Origin: Pezicula radicicola | Taxonomy: Eukaryota > Ascomycota > Leotiomycetes > Helotiales > Dermateaceae | Direction: 5' to 3' | NCBI GenBank assembly: GCA_003008705.1 | Contig: PDUO01000012.1 | Span: 76,870 to 140,869 of the forward strand | Length of the DNA stretch: 64,000 nucleotides | In this document: piece by piece, positions 45,901 through 58,901 of the stretch | Layout: each line of letters starts with the position of its first letter | How positions within the stretch are numbered: position 1 is the stretch's first letter | Made by a program: the position numbers and the translations under genes | Notes under the pieces: model-generated | Seen by the model: only the letters and a program-made list of their open reading frames with translations | Told to the model about the DNA's origin: nothing | The model's database searches: none

Positions 45901-48900
45901 CGCTAACTTGTACTCTGCCAAAAATCATATTCGTATTGAGATTGCTACCCTTGCAGCTGATATGCGATTCACAAATTATTACATGGATCTGGAGGTGGCT
46001 TTAAGTACGTTGGCATTCTCCCAAGGAAGCGAGGAGGACGGAACTGCTACCCCATTGAGCGCTGCATCAAGTACACAACTCTTCGTAGACGGTATTACCG
46101 TGATCGGTAACCGTCTCTTTGGCTTGCCTCCTACCGAGCCAACCTATATGTGTAACTGGGATTTTGCAGTCGGGTCTGTAACTGGAGAATGCACCTCGGA
46201 ATTTCTGGCCCGCCTCGTCCATGGAGGAAGTTGCTTTGCCTTTTCGTTTGATGACGATGAAAATGCTCTCCCCCTTTTTGCTGCCGTCATACTTCACGAC
46301 GTAACGTTTCTTCGGCAATCTTTCGAGTCGATCCATGTGTGGCTGCATGTAGACGAAGCAGCTTTTTTACTGTCGACTGGCAAACTCTCTTTGAAATTCA
46401 ATGACTGGGCCGGTTCTCGCTATTCAACAAGATTGGATGTTCAAGTACCGGATTTGCGCTTAGGATGTGTCGATGCGGAGTCCGCATCGCGGCATAGATC
46501 AAGAAGCAACCACCCCGTGGAAACACATGCTCTCCTTCAAACCACCGTTTGTTTTACGATGATCCAGAGAAAGCTTGGATTTGCAAAGGATCGGCAACTT
46601 CAGCAAGAGCATATTATTCGCCACGATCAGCGGACACATAGAACAGACTTCTTATTACATAGCGATTTGCTTAATGATTTTGTTCTCGATGTCGTTGACG
46701 TGCCAGCAATGTCAGTCCCGCCGATTCCAGGACCCGTCGCCTATAGCAGCTCTGATCATTCGACAGAGGCCTCGGCGGTGACCAGCCAGTCATCGGTAAG
46801 ACAAGGAAAGCATAGTTTGAAGCGAAAAAGCTCATTTATCTCCTTTTCGAGCTCTAGCCAGAAGAGCGAGAGTAGCATCATTAGACCTCATAGTGCTCTG
46901 AGACTAGGCGATCCTGCAGTTCCCACCACGCGATCTCGAAGTCAGCTCGCTAACAGTACTGGGCCATACCGGCGGTTGCAAGTCAGGGATCATTCTGCCT
47001 CTACCGGTCATCAGTCTTCGTTCTATAGTGCCGTTGGAGATCACAGAGGTCTACCTCCAACCAGTGTCACGTTCTCTAGTTCCTACATGCCACCATATTT
47101 TCCTCTTGAGGCTGTGAATCCGGACTCAAAAGCGCTTCCTATTCTTTCACCCGAGCTAGAAAACAAGCGCGCTTACAAGGCAGGCCGGCTTGGACTAGGA
47201 GATATTCAACCTGACCGTGTCGATGATGCGGCAGCACACACTAGCTTCATCCTAGAGCTAACATCCGGGGTTAAAGCTTTCTTCAAACCAAAAGCGGTAA
47301 ATGCAATTGCTGGGCTCATAGGTGCCCTGGATGCGGCGGACCCTGTTGACATATTGGATAAACTGCAGATGGACTCGATGCAACAGATATTTGATTTAAA
47401 CAAGCGGAAGGTCATGACTGGGAAGGTAGTAGATTTGAGTGTTCGCGCTCCAGAAATCAAGATACGGTTCCTCAACTCAAGCGAATCTGCAAGTGTTGGG
47501 GCTTCCCAAAACGAGAAACATGATCAATATGACCTTTCACTCTCTGGACTTTCTGTCACAAAGAGATCGGAAACCGCCGGGAAAGTAACCGAAAAGAGCC
47601 AGAAGGGACAGGAGTCGTCTGCCGTTCACTTATCTCTTGCTGCGGCTGGCTTGTCAGCTAAAGAACGAATAGGCGAAATAGATGACCCTCAAGCAGCTGT
47701 CAATGCCGGTGTCGAAGATGTTGTTTTCTGGATGGCTTCCGGGCAAACCACTTCGGCCAACGTTTCATTCAAGGTCATCGAAGCGACTACGATTAGTAGA
47801 AAAGTGGAATTCCTTGCATCATTATTGCATAGGACAAACCTCATAGCCACCAGCATGACGGAGACTTTCTCTGTCATAAATAGTCAGCAGCATAACCGTG
47901 TGCAATTGCTAACGTATCTTGTGGCCACGGCAGGGCAGGAGGCCCCCGACCCTTTGTTTCTGACACGGCCATCGTATGTCCTACGCTCTGCATCCGGCCA
48001 TTTACGAACAAGCGATTCATGGAAGATTATCACTCGGCTTCATCATATGTATGCCAGTCTTGATTCTCCAACGCAGCAAGACATTGCACTTCGTTGTATC
48101 AGTAATTCCGACAGCATCCCTGAGAATGCTCAACAGCGTGTCGTCGAGAGCTTTGCGCAATGGAGAAGCTGGGATCTCAATAACCTCAAAGATTGCCTGG
48201 TAATGGGAAAAGTCTATGGGAAAAAGAAGACTTCTACTGCGACACCTGAAGCGACACCACCCCCAGTCCGCATATCTTTCAGGACTGAGCTCATCAGGCT
48301 CGCTCTGGATCCTGGCCCGAAGCAAAATGAGATATCGCTCTCTGCTGTGACTGCCATCCTAGAGAACAAGACCGTTTTTCCTGAGGCAGAACCTGAGCCT
48401 CACACTCTGCCCTCGCTTGTTCAGTCGACTACGTTGCAATTACATTGCGCCGATGCATCTATCAACCTTAATTGGGAATTATGCGAACTTACGACTGATA
48501 TTTTAACGCTCTATAACAATGCCGAATCAAAATCAGTATCTCCTGGAAAGCAGTCTTTCACGAGTTCCACCCAATCAAACCCCAAAACCAACCCCCAACA
48601 CGATATACATGTCGTTGTGTCCACAGGAAAAGGCTCAATCTCTCTGGACACCATCAATCTCCGGGCTGTATCGATAAGCAAAGGGTTGAAGGCATCATTT
48701 GTCATGGTCGGCAGTCCCGTTGATAGTTCCCGGACCATCGCCAACGTCATGATTGCCGCAGAAGCTGCCACATCCAAGATTCGAAGTCATGCCCAGGAGT
48801 TGACTTTGTCGCAGCTACGTTTTCCAAGTGTGTATGCGTCATACGAGTCCGATATTGTCGAGAATATTTCGAGAAATATCTTCAAAATTGCCGGCAATTG

Positions 48901-51900
48901 TCAAGAGTTGTCCTATGTGGTACGCCAAGATACTCTTGCTTTGATTGAGGTTCTAGATCTTCTTGTTGGAGACGAAGTCTCTCAACTTTATCAGTTGAAG
49001 AAGAGCCTACCTGCTCGGAAGCCACCCGGCAAGCCCTTGACTACAACGATTGCTAAACAGCCTTCAGTGAATAGAATCAACGTCGCTCTCTTTCTCGATA
49101 TGTACCATATCAGTATACCACTTCTACAATCATTGACATATAACATCTCGGGTGTAGTAGCAAGAGCGTCCGTGGCAGCACAAGTGGGATCAGATATTGT
49201 TTTTGACTTTGATGTCAAGGAGCACTCTCACGACGTTCAGACCTTAACTAATAGCAACAAACCTCAGAGCATATCGCTCCTTCAGATGCCCCCGACTAAT
49301 GGTCGAGTCAATGCTCACATGGCAGAAGAGGAGACAATTGTCTCTGTCTTTGCATCCATTGAGCCAGTGGAATTCGATGCAGCAGCCATTCATAGCCTCA
49401 TGACAGCGCTGAACAGACCCGAAATATCTAGTGTTATGACAGATATCCAGGAAGACATTAAAAATGTCAAGCTTCACATTGAAGAGATTTTTGGGCCAAA
49501 TGAAGCATTGCAGCCAAAGACCCCTCCCCTAGGCGAAGGAAAGCCGATTGTGTACGATGCCCATTTGACATTTGCCGGCTTCGACATTTTCGCAAATGCT
49601 CCTGGAACGGAAGATGCTCATAACACAGCAAGAATTGATTTCAACCTCGGTAGTGTGCAATTGCAGATGTCCAATCGGTTGGAACAACAAGGCCCAGTTC
49701 TTGCGTTTCCCGAGGTGCGCGTCGGCATGCAACATATTATGTTTGAGCTCTCGAGGTGGAATAATTCTGTGATGGAGCCTTGTGGAAATCTAAAATTCGC
49801 CGCCTTTTTGACGGCTACATCCAAGAAGACTAGTGCGGACGATGAAGTGAGGTCTTTCCATCTTAAAAGTGACGGCCTTGAAATAAACTTATATGCCGAA
49901 ACGGCATCATCAGTTGTCGATATTCTAGGCCATTTACAAACTAAGATCAAAGACCTTGATTTGTCAAGAGAGAAAAATTATTTCCGCAAACTAAGCAAAT
50001 CTAAACCTCGCATTGCGTTGAACGAAAATGAAGCTGAACAAGCAGAGAGCATATCTGGCTCCACAACACTTTTTGCTTCTATGTATTCTCTTGAACTGTT
50101 GGATATCCAGGTCAGCTGGCTTGTGGGAGATACTGTGGCGGCTCAACCTTCAGAGCAAGAAGTTGAAAACCTTGTCCTTTCATTCAAGCGCATAGATCTT
50201 TCAACAAGAAAGGAGAATTCTGCAAGACTAACGATAGAGGATCTTCAGCTTCAGATGGTTCCATCGTCTCACAATAAGACTTCACGATCGCTCAATTCAG
50301 CTCTCCTTCCTGAAGTTATCTTCAATGTTGGCTATGTGTCAACTCTAGACGCTCGCCGATTTGCTTTCCAGGCTGCTGGAAAGTCGCTTGATCTTCGATT
50401 GACATCTCAATTTATTAGACCTGCTGCAGAATTAAAAAGATCAATCAGCTCAGCTGTTGACAAAGTTCGTGCTGCTACAGCGACTTGGACTACACACTCG
50501 AGTCCTGGTGTGGCAGAAGATACAAGGCGTAAACCATTCTTTGGAAAGAAACGCATGGAATCCCTGCTAGTAGATGCAGATTTTGCTGGTGCGGTCGTGT
50601 ATATTTCCGGCAAGAAGATCACAGACTCATCACTCAATAAAGGACAGGGCAGTGCTGGCTTGCCACAGGCTGGCAGGTATGGGCAATTTACTCACAATGA
50701 TCCTAGTAGCGATACAGTTCTTCGTTCACCAGGCCTTGCTTGGAAGGTTGAATATAAGGATAGCGGGCTCGACGAGCCTTCGCTAAATGCAGAGGTCAAG
50801 GTCGATGCGTCCTCCAATATTCTCTATCCTGCAGTCGTCCCACTAATACTGGAGATTTCATCGGCTGTGAAAGGCGTTGTGAGTAATGGCGACGAGAGCC
50901 AGAAGATGGTGCAACCCAAGCCGTCTCCTCAGAAGTTCATGAGTGCTGATGAGGATAATATCCTAACGGCCGATCCGAGTGCCGTCCTTGGACGCACACG
51001 ACTTAACTTAGGCTTGCGAATCTGTAGACAGGAGTTCAGTCTTAGTTGTCAACCAATAGCCCGCGTCGCCGCAACGGCACGGTTTGATGATATCTATCTC
51101 ACCATCAATACCGTGCGGTCGAAAGAGCATGGCCATTTTTTTGCTGCGTCCGCTGCCTTTACAGGACTACAGGCGTCCGTGCAACATGTATATTCTAGAG
51201 AATCGACCGGCAGCTTCGACGTAGATAGAATATTTCTATCTCTCATGAACAGTAAGCATGTCAGCGGTACAAGTGGCATATCTGCAATCCTCAAGATAAA
51301 CCCTATGAAAGTTTTGGTAAATGCCAAACAGTTACAAGACTTTCTCCTCTTCAGAGAAATATGGGTACCACCAGAGATTCGGCAAAGATCGCCGCCACCG
51401 CCAGTACCAACAAACACCAGCCAACAATCGCAGACCTTCCTTGTCCAAAGATATCAACAAGTTGCAGCTACCGGAGCTTTCCCGTGGAATGCAACAGTAT
51501 CTATCGCTGAGTTAGACGTTCAACTAGACCTTGGCCAAGCCATTGGCAAGTCGGCTTTCATGATATCAAATTTCTGGATCTCTTCCAAAAAGAACTCGGA
51601 TTGGGAGCAGAATTTGTGCCTAGGCTTCGAAAAAGTTGGCGTTGACAGTACTGGTAGAATGAGTGGCTTTGTGACCCTACAGGATTTTAAGATGCGAACC
51701 TCCATACAATGGCCTGCCCGCGAGAAAGCTTTGAACCAGACTCCACTTGTTCAGGGGTCACTTGGGTTCAGTCAACTTCGCATCAAGGCTGCGTTTGACT
51801 ACCAGGCATTCCTCGTGGCAGACATCACATCCTTTGAATTTCTTATGTATAACGTTCGCAATGGTCCTATGGCTAAAGGCGATCGTCTTGTAGCTATATT

Positions 51901-52966
51901 AGATGGTGAAGCCGTTCAGGTATTTTGTACTACCACAACTGTGTCACAAGGCCTCGCACTATATCAAGCCTTCCAACGACTTGTCCAGGAGAAAAGAACG
52001 AACTACGAGACATCACTCACAGAGATAGAAAAGTTCATGAGAAGGAAATCGATTTCCCAGCCGTCTGGAGGCGTTCCCAAGGATCACCTCGACGGAGCGT
52101 CTGACGAGAACCCCGCAAAGTCACCAATATCTTTGCACACAGATGTTATCGTGACATTAAAGGCCGTGAACATCGGGGCTTTCCCAAACACGTTTTCGGA
52201 TCATCAGGTGTTCAAACTAGAAGCTCTTAACGCGCAGGCAAGATTCGCTGTCAACATGGATGCGGGGAAGATCCACAGCATTCTGGGGCTTACACTGGGC
52301 CAGCTGCGCATTGGTCTTGCGGGTGTCAAACGAAACGACTTACCGAAAACTGTTGGTGATATCTCGGTGGAGGACGTAGTCAGCAGTGCGACCGGCTCTC
52401 GTGGTGGCACAATCTTGAAGGTCCCTAAAGTTGAGGCTTCGATGCAGACATGGCAAACCCCCAACTCGAACCAGATTGACTACATCTTTAAGAGCTCTTT
52501 CGAGGGCAAAGTTGAGGTCGGTTGGAACTATTCACGGATCAGCTATATTCGTAATATGTGGGCTACACATTCAAAAGCGCTTGCACAGCGCCTTGGGAAG
52601 CCATTGCCACCCTCGGCTGTAAAGATCACTGGAGTTCCAGACGAGGATAACGAGAGCAAGGACGGCGAGCAACAAAAGATTACTGCTGAGGTCAACGTCC
52701 CGCAGTCGAAATATGAGTACATAGCCATGGAGCCACCGATTATCGAGACTCCACAACTGCGTGATATGGGAGAGGCGACCCCGCCGTTGGAATGGATAGG
52801 TATGTCATTCGGTGTGGCGTGTTGTAATCTTGACTAATTTGTACATCCGGCAGGTCTTCACAGAGACAGACTACCAAATCTGACACATCAGATTGTTATC
52901 GTGACGTTGTTGGAGCTAGCCAGTGAGGTGGAAGATGCGTATGCAAAGATTTTGGGGTCTTCTTAA
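42992..52966 (+). CDS. CSF1: Csf1-like giant lipid-transfer protein (BLTP1/Tweek family)
   Basis: Bridge-like lipid-transfer protein related to yeast Csf1, which links ER membranes to other organelles and is needed for cold-adapted lipid balance. Exons 42992-43047, 43106-43141 (36 bases), 43198-52799 and 52854-52966 give 3268 residues; one exon is 9.6 kb. The N-terminus MSSGGLTATSLRPDPGFNW leads into a membrane anchor, VFLVELLVCAIVTLFFLFYF, then NRVFATLISYGFRAWTWHKY and YIDIQALQISLLAGRIFFKG, the conserved start of the family. The long middle is made of beta-rich repeats without short signature motifs, with Ser-rich insertions (about 1170-1270). The C-terminal part has FEGKVEVGWNYSRISYIRNM and the last exon LPNLTHQIVIVTLLELAS. 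The small first exons were placed by frame and homology. Confidence 0.93.
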
Positions 52967-53205
52967 TTTTCTTTTCGGTTGTTGTAGGAATGTAGCATCA
53001 GCATCATAGCGGAGGCGTTTGGGCACAGTGGACAGGGTTTTCATCCCGCACGAGGAACAGGCCAGTGTATCTTATGTACAGTACATATAGTAATTGGTAG
53101 GCCACAGCACCAGCGAGATTAATCAGCTATCACGAGTTGCACAACGAGTAGCATACAAAGTGGTCTCTAGTGACTGAGATGGTTGCTGAGTGCGATAACG
53201 AGGAC

Positions 53206-53500
53206 CTCAATCAAGTGCTAGATACAACAACTAGGTACCTTTCATTACCGTACAAATTGCTTTGTAAGAGATCATTTTGATTGGAGCTAGGTATAATATG
53301 ATGTCTAGGCCGGTCTTGCTGGAGCCAGTGGGCCTTTGCATGTACCTGTGTAAATTAATAAGACTCTAAGAGCTGAGCCAAGTGCTACATAATACAACAA
53401 CTAAGTAAAATATGTCTGGTGGTCTGATTCATATTTGGGAGGCAGTGAGTCTTCGCATTGCTATTGACGATGCACACCTATCTGTGTTAAATTCTCTGTG
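53206..53500 (+). repeat. Diverged tandem duplication
   Basis: The segment starting with CAAGTGCTAGATACAACAAC (about 53213) recurs at about 53380 as CAAGTGCTACATAATACAAC. Similar downstream words follow in the same order (GGAGCCAGTGGGCCTTTGCA and GGAGGCAGTGAGTCTTCGCA, then CTGTGTAAATT and CTGTGTTAAATT). Confidence 0.6.
53254..53285 (+). repeat. Dispersed short repeat, copy C (partial)
   Basis: AAATTGCTTTGTAAGAGATC matches the first part of the repeats at 26290 and 59691, then diverges. Confidence 0.5.
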
Positions 53501-53900
53501 TGAATCAAACCGGTGAATAATAGCTATGAGCGCTTCTCCCGGCGAGCCATTTGGGGCATGGCTCTTCTGGTCACGTGCGCTCCCTTAGGGTATTGATAAG
53601 TCAGCTTGGCCACAAAAAACTCCTCGAAATAACCCCGCTCAGAAGCCCCACCATCACCATCCTACATTCTTTCCTCTCTTTCCCTCTTCCCTCACCGTCG
53701 CACATCCGTGAAAGTCTTTCCAGCTTTCCTTGCGCTCTCTATCTCTACTGTCCTGGCAAGCCCAAGACAGCTTTAGATACATCGTCACCCAAACTCGATT
53801 GGACCTTGATTCTATCGTCGAGTCTCGGTCGTCATCAACGCTTCGGCGTCAACCCAGAAAACCTTTCCGTTAACCAGCTTTTCGAAGCAAAACCGCCACT

Positions 53901-56684
53901 ATGGTCAAGTAAGTTGCGCAGCTTTTTATCTTCTTCAAGTCCAGCTGGCCTACAGGCCCCATTGGGATATTTTTCAACCCACCGAGAATGTGGGATCATG
54001 GAGTCCATCTGGTCGGAGATAAGCTTGAGGAGTCTGCTAACGGTTTGTGCGATCGCAGTTTCACCATCGAAGAGGTCCGCCAGCTGATGGACAAGCCTAC
54101 GAACGTTCGTAATATGTCCGTCATTGCTCACGTCGACCATGGAAAGTCAACTCTCACCGATTCTCTCCTGTCCAAAGCAGGTATTATCTCCGCTGCAAAG
54201 GCTGGAGATGCGCGAGCAACAGATACCCGTGCAGACGAACAGGAACGTGGTATTACCATCAAGTCGACTGCTATCTCCCTGTATGGAAACCTCACAGATC
54301 CTGAGGATCTCAAGGACATCGTTGGCCAGAAGACCGATGGTGGAGATTTCTTGATCAACTTGATCGATTCGCCTGGTCACGTAGATTTCTCATCTGAAGT
54401 TACCGCTGCTCTCCGTGTCACTGATGGAGCTCTTGTTGTCGTCGATACCATTGAAGGTGTTTGCGTACAGACCGAGACGGTTCTCCGTCAAGCTCTTGGT
54501 GAGCGTATCAAGCCTGTTGTCATCATCAACAAGGTTGATCGTGCTCTCCTCGAGTTGCAAGTCTCAAAGGAGGATCTTTACCAATCTTTCTCGAGAACCA
54601 TCGAGTCCGTCAACGTAGTTATCTCTACCTACTTCGACAAGACCCTCGGTGACGTCCAGGTATACCCATACAAGGGAACCGTTGCTTTCGGCTCCGGTCT
54701 CCACGGCTGGGCTTTCACTGTTCGCCAATTCGCTCAACGATACGCTAAGAAGTTTGGTGTTGACAGAAATAAGATGATGGAGCGTCTCTGGGTAAGTTCT
54801 GGATTTCTAAATCTAGCGGCATCTTGCGCTAACAGATACAGGGTGACAACTACTTCAACCCACACACCAAGAAGTGGACTACCAAAGACAACCACGAGGG
54901 CAAGACTTTGGAGCGTGCTTTCAACCAATTTATCTTGGACCCAATTTTCCGAATCTTCGCTGCTGTGATGAACTTCAAGAAGGATGAGATCCCAACCCTT
55001 TTGGAGAAGCTTAACATCAAACTCTCTACAGAGGACCGCGAGAAGGAAGGCAAGCAACTCCTCAAGGTTATCATGCGAACTTTCCTCCCAGCCGCTGATG
55101 CTCTCATGGAGATGATGATTCTTCATCTTCCATCGCCCGTCACTGCCCAGAAATACCGTGCCGAGACTCTTTACGAAGGTCCACCTGATGATGAGGCTTG
55201 CATTGGTATCCGGGACTGTGACCCTAAGGCTCCTCTCATGTTGTACGTCTCCAAGATGGTGCCAACCTCTGATAAGGGTCGTTTCTACGCTTTCGGTCGT
55301 GTCTTCGCTGGTACCGTCCGCTCTGGCTTGAAGGTCCGCATTCAGGGCCCCAACTACACCCCTGGCAAGAAGGATGATCTCTTCATCAAGGCTATCCAGC
55401 GAACTGTCCTCATGATGGGTGGAAAGGTTGACCCCATTGATGATGTTCCAGCCGGTAACATTCTTGGATTGGTCGGTATTGATCAGTTCTTGTTGAAATC
55501 CGGAACTCTCACCACCAGCGAGACCGCCCACAACTTGAAGGTCATGAAATTCTCCGTCTCGCCTGTTGTCCAACGTTCCGTTGAGGTCAAGAACGCCCAG
55601 GATCTGCCCAAGCTCGTTGAAGGTCTCAAGCGTCTTTCAAAGTCTGATCCTTGTGTTCTCACCTTAATCAACGAATCCGGTGAGCACGTCGTTGCCGGTG
55701 CCGGTGAGTTGCATTTGGAAATTTGCTTGAAGGATCTCGAGGAAGATCACGCTGGTGTTCCTCTCCGTATCTCTGACCCCGTCGTCGCTTACCGTGAAAC
55801 TGTTACTGGCAAGTCCAGCATGACTGCCCTTTCGAAGTCACCCAACAAGCACAACCGTCTCTACATGATCGCTGAGCCCCTTGACGAGGAGGTCTCTAAG
55901 GAGATTGAGGCTGGAAAGATCGGCCCTCGTGACGATTTCAAGGCCCGTGCTCGTGTCCTTGCTGATGAGCACGGATGGGATGTTACTGATGCCCGTAAGA
56001 TTTGGTGCTTCGGTCCTGATACCAACGGTGCCAACTTGTTGGTTGATCAGACCAAGGCTGTTCAATACTTGAACGAAATCAAGGATTCCGTTGTTTCTGG
56101 TTTCCAGTGGGCATCAAGAGAAGGTCCAATTGCTGAAGAGCCAATGAGATCTTGCCGCTTCAACATCATGGATGTTACTCTGCATGCTGATGCTATCCAT
56201 CGTGGTGGTGGACAACTCATCCCAACTGCGCGTCGTGTTTTGTACGCTGCTGCTCTTCTTGCTGAACCAGGTCTCCTCGAGCCTGTCTTCTTGGTCGAGA
56301 TTCAAGTTCCCGAGAACGCCATGGGTGGTGTTTATGGTGTACTCACCCGTAGAAGAGGTCACGTCTTCAACGAGGAGCAACGTCCAGGAACTCCTCTCTT
56401 CACCATCAAGGCCTACCTTCCCGTCATGGAGTCTTTCGGTTTCAACGCTGATCTCCGCTCTCACACTTCTGGCCAAGCTTTCCCGCAATCCGTTTTCGAT
56501 CATTGGCAGATTCTCCCAGGTGGATCACCTATCGACGGAACCTCCAAGGTTGGTCAAATTGTGCAGGAGATGCGTAAGCGTAAGGGTATCAAGGTTGAGG
56601 TTCCAGGTGTGGACAACGTAAGTCACAACCAGCCCATGATCATGCTTAATACTAATAACTCTCCAGTACTATGACAAGCTATAA
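53901..56684 (+). CDS. EFT: Translation elongation factor 2
   Basis: GTPase that translocates the ribosome. Exons 53901-53908, 54059-54791, 54842-56617 and 56667-56684 join to 844 residues, the usual length. The first exon codes only for MV and part of the Asn codon of [16 protein letters not shown]; a 150-base intron follows directly. G-domain motifs: G1 AHVDHGKST, the switch I region RGITIKST, G3 DSPGH, G4 NKVDR. Domain IV carries the diphthamide loop [15 protein letters not shown], with the His equivalent to yeast His699. The C-terminus NYYDKL is completed by the 18-base last exon. Codon use is strongly biased toward C-ending and GGT/GCT codons, as expected for a highly expressed gene. A 279-codon open frame lies antisense in it and is a shadow. 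Confidence 0.98.
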
Positions 56685-57117
56685 ACGCTTCCTATCAGTG
56701 ATAGGTTCGTTTGTTTTGTGTCATGGGCATGCACCGTCTCAAGTTCTTTGAGTCCAGCAATATCACGATTTATGAGAAAAGCTCATTCGTCACCACATCA
56801 GCTTTGGTGGACTTTGGTATAAAAGCAGCTGGACCCTAGCTTCTACTATGGACGTTTTCCTCGTCCCCCCTTTTTTTGCAGTCTTTTCAAGTCTTATGTA
56901 TTTAGCTGCATGAGAATTGAAATATCTTTAGATCATACATTTGGGACTTGAAGAGTCTATTGCACAAATCTTTCAGGCTCCATGGGAATAATAAGCAGCG
57001 GAAATGAAAAAGAGCAGATACTGAGCATGAACCTTTCTTAGCGCCGTGACATCAACACCATACCCAAAACTTTCGCATTGCAACACTTAAATTGCCTGCC
57101 AAACCTGCTGAAAGCTG
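56685..57117. other. Convergent intergenic region
   Basis: 3' regions of EF2 and of the small basic protein gene on the other strand. No feature recognised. Confidence 0.5.
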
Positions 57118-57754
57118 TCATCCTTGTAAAGCCTCCTTGGCTTTGGTATCCGCAGTAGTAACTGCATCTTTGCTATTTCCAGTTTCTTCCTTCACCCCGG
57201 CATGACTTCTACTCCTCGTTCTCGTCCTTTGTCGTCTCCTTCTAACGGGGGTCCCAACAACGCCTTTCGATCTGGACCGCGAAGGACTCTGACTCCTCCT
57301 CTTCTCCATCCCCATTCCCTCCACGCTGTCCCTCAAAAAATTCTTCTTCTGATATTTCCTTCCGGGTGGAGAGCTAGACCTCGGTTTTCGTTCCTGCGAT
57401 GGATTGCTTGAGCAGATTGCCGACACTTCAACAAATTAGTACTGTGTTTTTCTCAAAGAGCAGGAGTAAGAGCCTTGAGACATGCTCTCGGAGTCATGAA
57501 ACAGTGTTTCAAGGGCTCGAGAACAAAAAGATACGTTGCTTACTAGAGCGATTGCGGCCACGTCCTCGGAAGTTGTTGCCCACAGAGGAATGGAGTGCTG
57601 GTAGAGAATTGGCCGAGGAGCGGCGTCGCTTCCGGCCTCGTTGGTTCGTTTCATCTTCGGTGTCGGTTTGGGACGGGGGGTTGGGATCTTTAATAAGGTT
57701 GTGCTGTTTGAGGGGCGATGAAGGTGGGCAATTCTCCTTGTGTTCAGAGGACAT
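57118..57754 (-). CDS. Small basic Arg/Ser-rich protein with a KEN motif, function unknown
   Basis: Two exons, 57754-57544 and 57425-57118, give 172 residues with a 118-base GT-AG intron. I do not recognise the family. The N-terminus reads MSSEHKENCPPSSPLKQHN; HKEN followed by proline is the KEN-type degron recognised by the anaphase-promoting complex. The middle has a nuclear-localisation-like RGRKRRRSS and RGRGRNRS. The C-terminal exon has KPRSSSPPGRKYQKKNFLRD, SPSRSRSK and RRRRQRTRTRSRSH, and ends with an acidic/Thr tail. The composition suggests a nuclear, phosphorylated, RNA- or chromatin-associated protein under cell-cycle control, but that is inference. The junction at S-MSAIC is supported only by frame and splice consensus. 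Confidence 0.6.
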
Positions 57755-58901
57755 GATTATTGTCAGAGTTTTGGTTGAGATGTGGTTTCGAATTGGGTGT
57801 GTCGTTGTACGGGCCTAGACGTGGAGGTTTGTATTGGGATAGAAGGACCTGCAGGAAGCTCTGTAGAAAGAATTGTCTCTATGATCTGTGTGGATAAGAG
57901 CGTTAGTTGAAGAAATCGATTGTAATATTATAATAACACTTACATCCTCAGGCCGAAGATTTCAAGCCTTCTCCAATGCACTTAGTGAGATAACATTTGA
58001 TCTATGGTGAGTGGATCTTACTTCGCCAATATATGAGGCTTGCTGTTGTTGACACAAGGCTGTCGTCAATTGTCATCTAGCCTTGGGATTAGCACTGTAT
58101 GTCCTAGTACAGGCGAAGGGTGCATGAGAAAAATAAGTAATGCACCAATATGCATACAAACTTTACAAACAGGCGCTCCACGTCACACGCTTGCGCTGTC
58201 ATATGGAGAAAACAAACACGCTTGCAGAGAATAAGATGCAAAGGATAGCAACGGCTTGGTAGCAGCCCAAAAAGCTCAATTTTGAGACAAACACAGTACC
58301 ACGATGCTCAGAATCAGAACCTTGGGAATAGAAAGCAGAGGGACACAGTCTAGTCGACAGACAAAGTCCCAGTGATAGATAGAGATTCTTGCGGCTGTCT
58401 CTTCATACAGCGGTTTCTCCCTTGGTGCTTCCCACGAGGCACAAGCTACATACACGCTTCCACTTCAGGTACGGTGCAGGCAGACTGCAGAACTAGGGTC
58501 CAAAAGCAATGCAATTAATTATGCGGGGAAGAATGGAGCCCATTTGTGGACAACTCACAGGTTCAACTCCTTGATGGCAGTTATATTGAGCTTTCCAAGT
58601 CCACCAAGTACAGCCATTCCTATGGACGGGTCTTGAATACTGTCCTGATGTTTGCTTTGTACTGTAGTGTAGATGTTGGTGTGAGGAGGCGTTGGTGCGG
58701 TGCTTCCCCAGCTTGCTTGCAGTGCACAAGGTTTCTCGGATGGGTTGCCGAGGCTCCGAAATAATTTCCAGCTCCAAGTACCATGACCGAGATGCAGCTC
58801 TGAGTAGAGTCTCATGAATTTCAAGCCACCAGCCACGGTACTTGATACTTGATCTTCTTTCTTTGTCCTTGTGTCTCCTCCATCAAATTTTACCTGCCAT
58901 C
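57755..58901. other. Divergent intergenic region
   Basis: 1.1 kb between the small basic protein gene (-) and the AIM41-like gene (+). Short frames at 58040-58234 and 58493-58836 have no recognisable features. Confidence 0.5.

Larger units (their letters stand above)
52967..53900. promoter_or_regulatory. Intergenic and promoter region upstream of EF2
   Basis: Holds the 3' end of CSF1, a diverged tandem duplication (about 53206-53500), and a pyrimidine-rich stretch at about 53640-53760 with many TCTTTC/CCTCTT runs. Such CT-rich stretches are common just upstream of transcription starts of highly expressed fungal genes. No separate gene seen. Confidence 0.55.

Noticed and set aside
54734..55573. 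279-codon open frame on the minus strand inside EF2
   Set aside because: It mirrors the codon bias of the EF2 gene on the other strand, has no domain of its own, and overlaps an intron of EF2.
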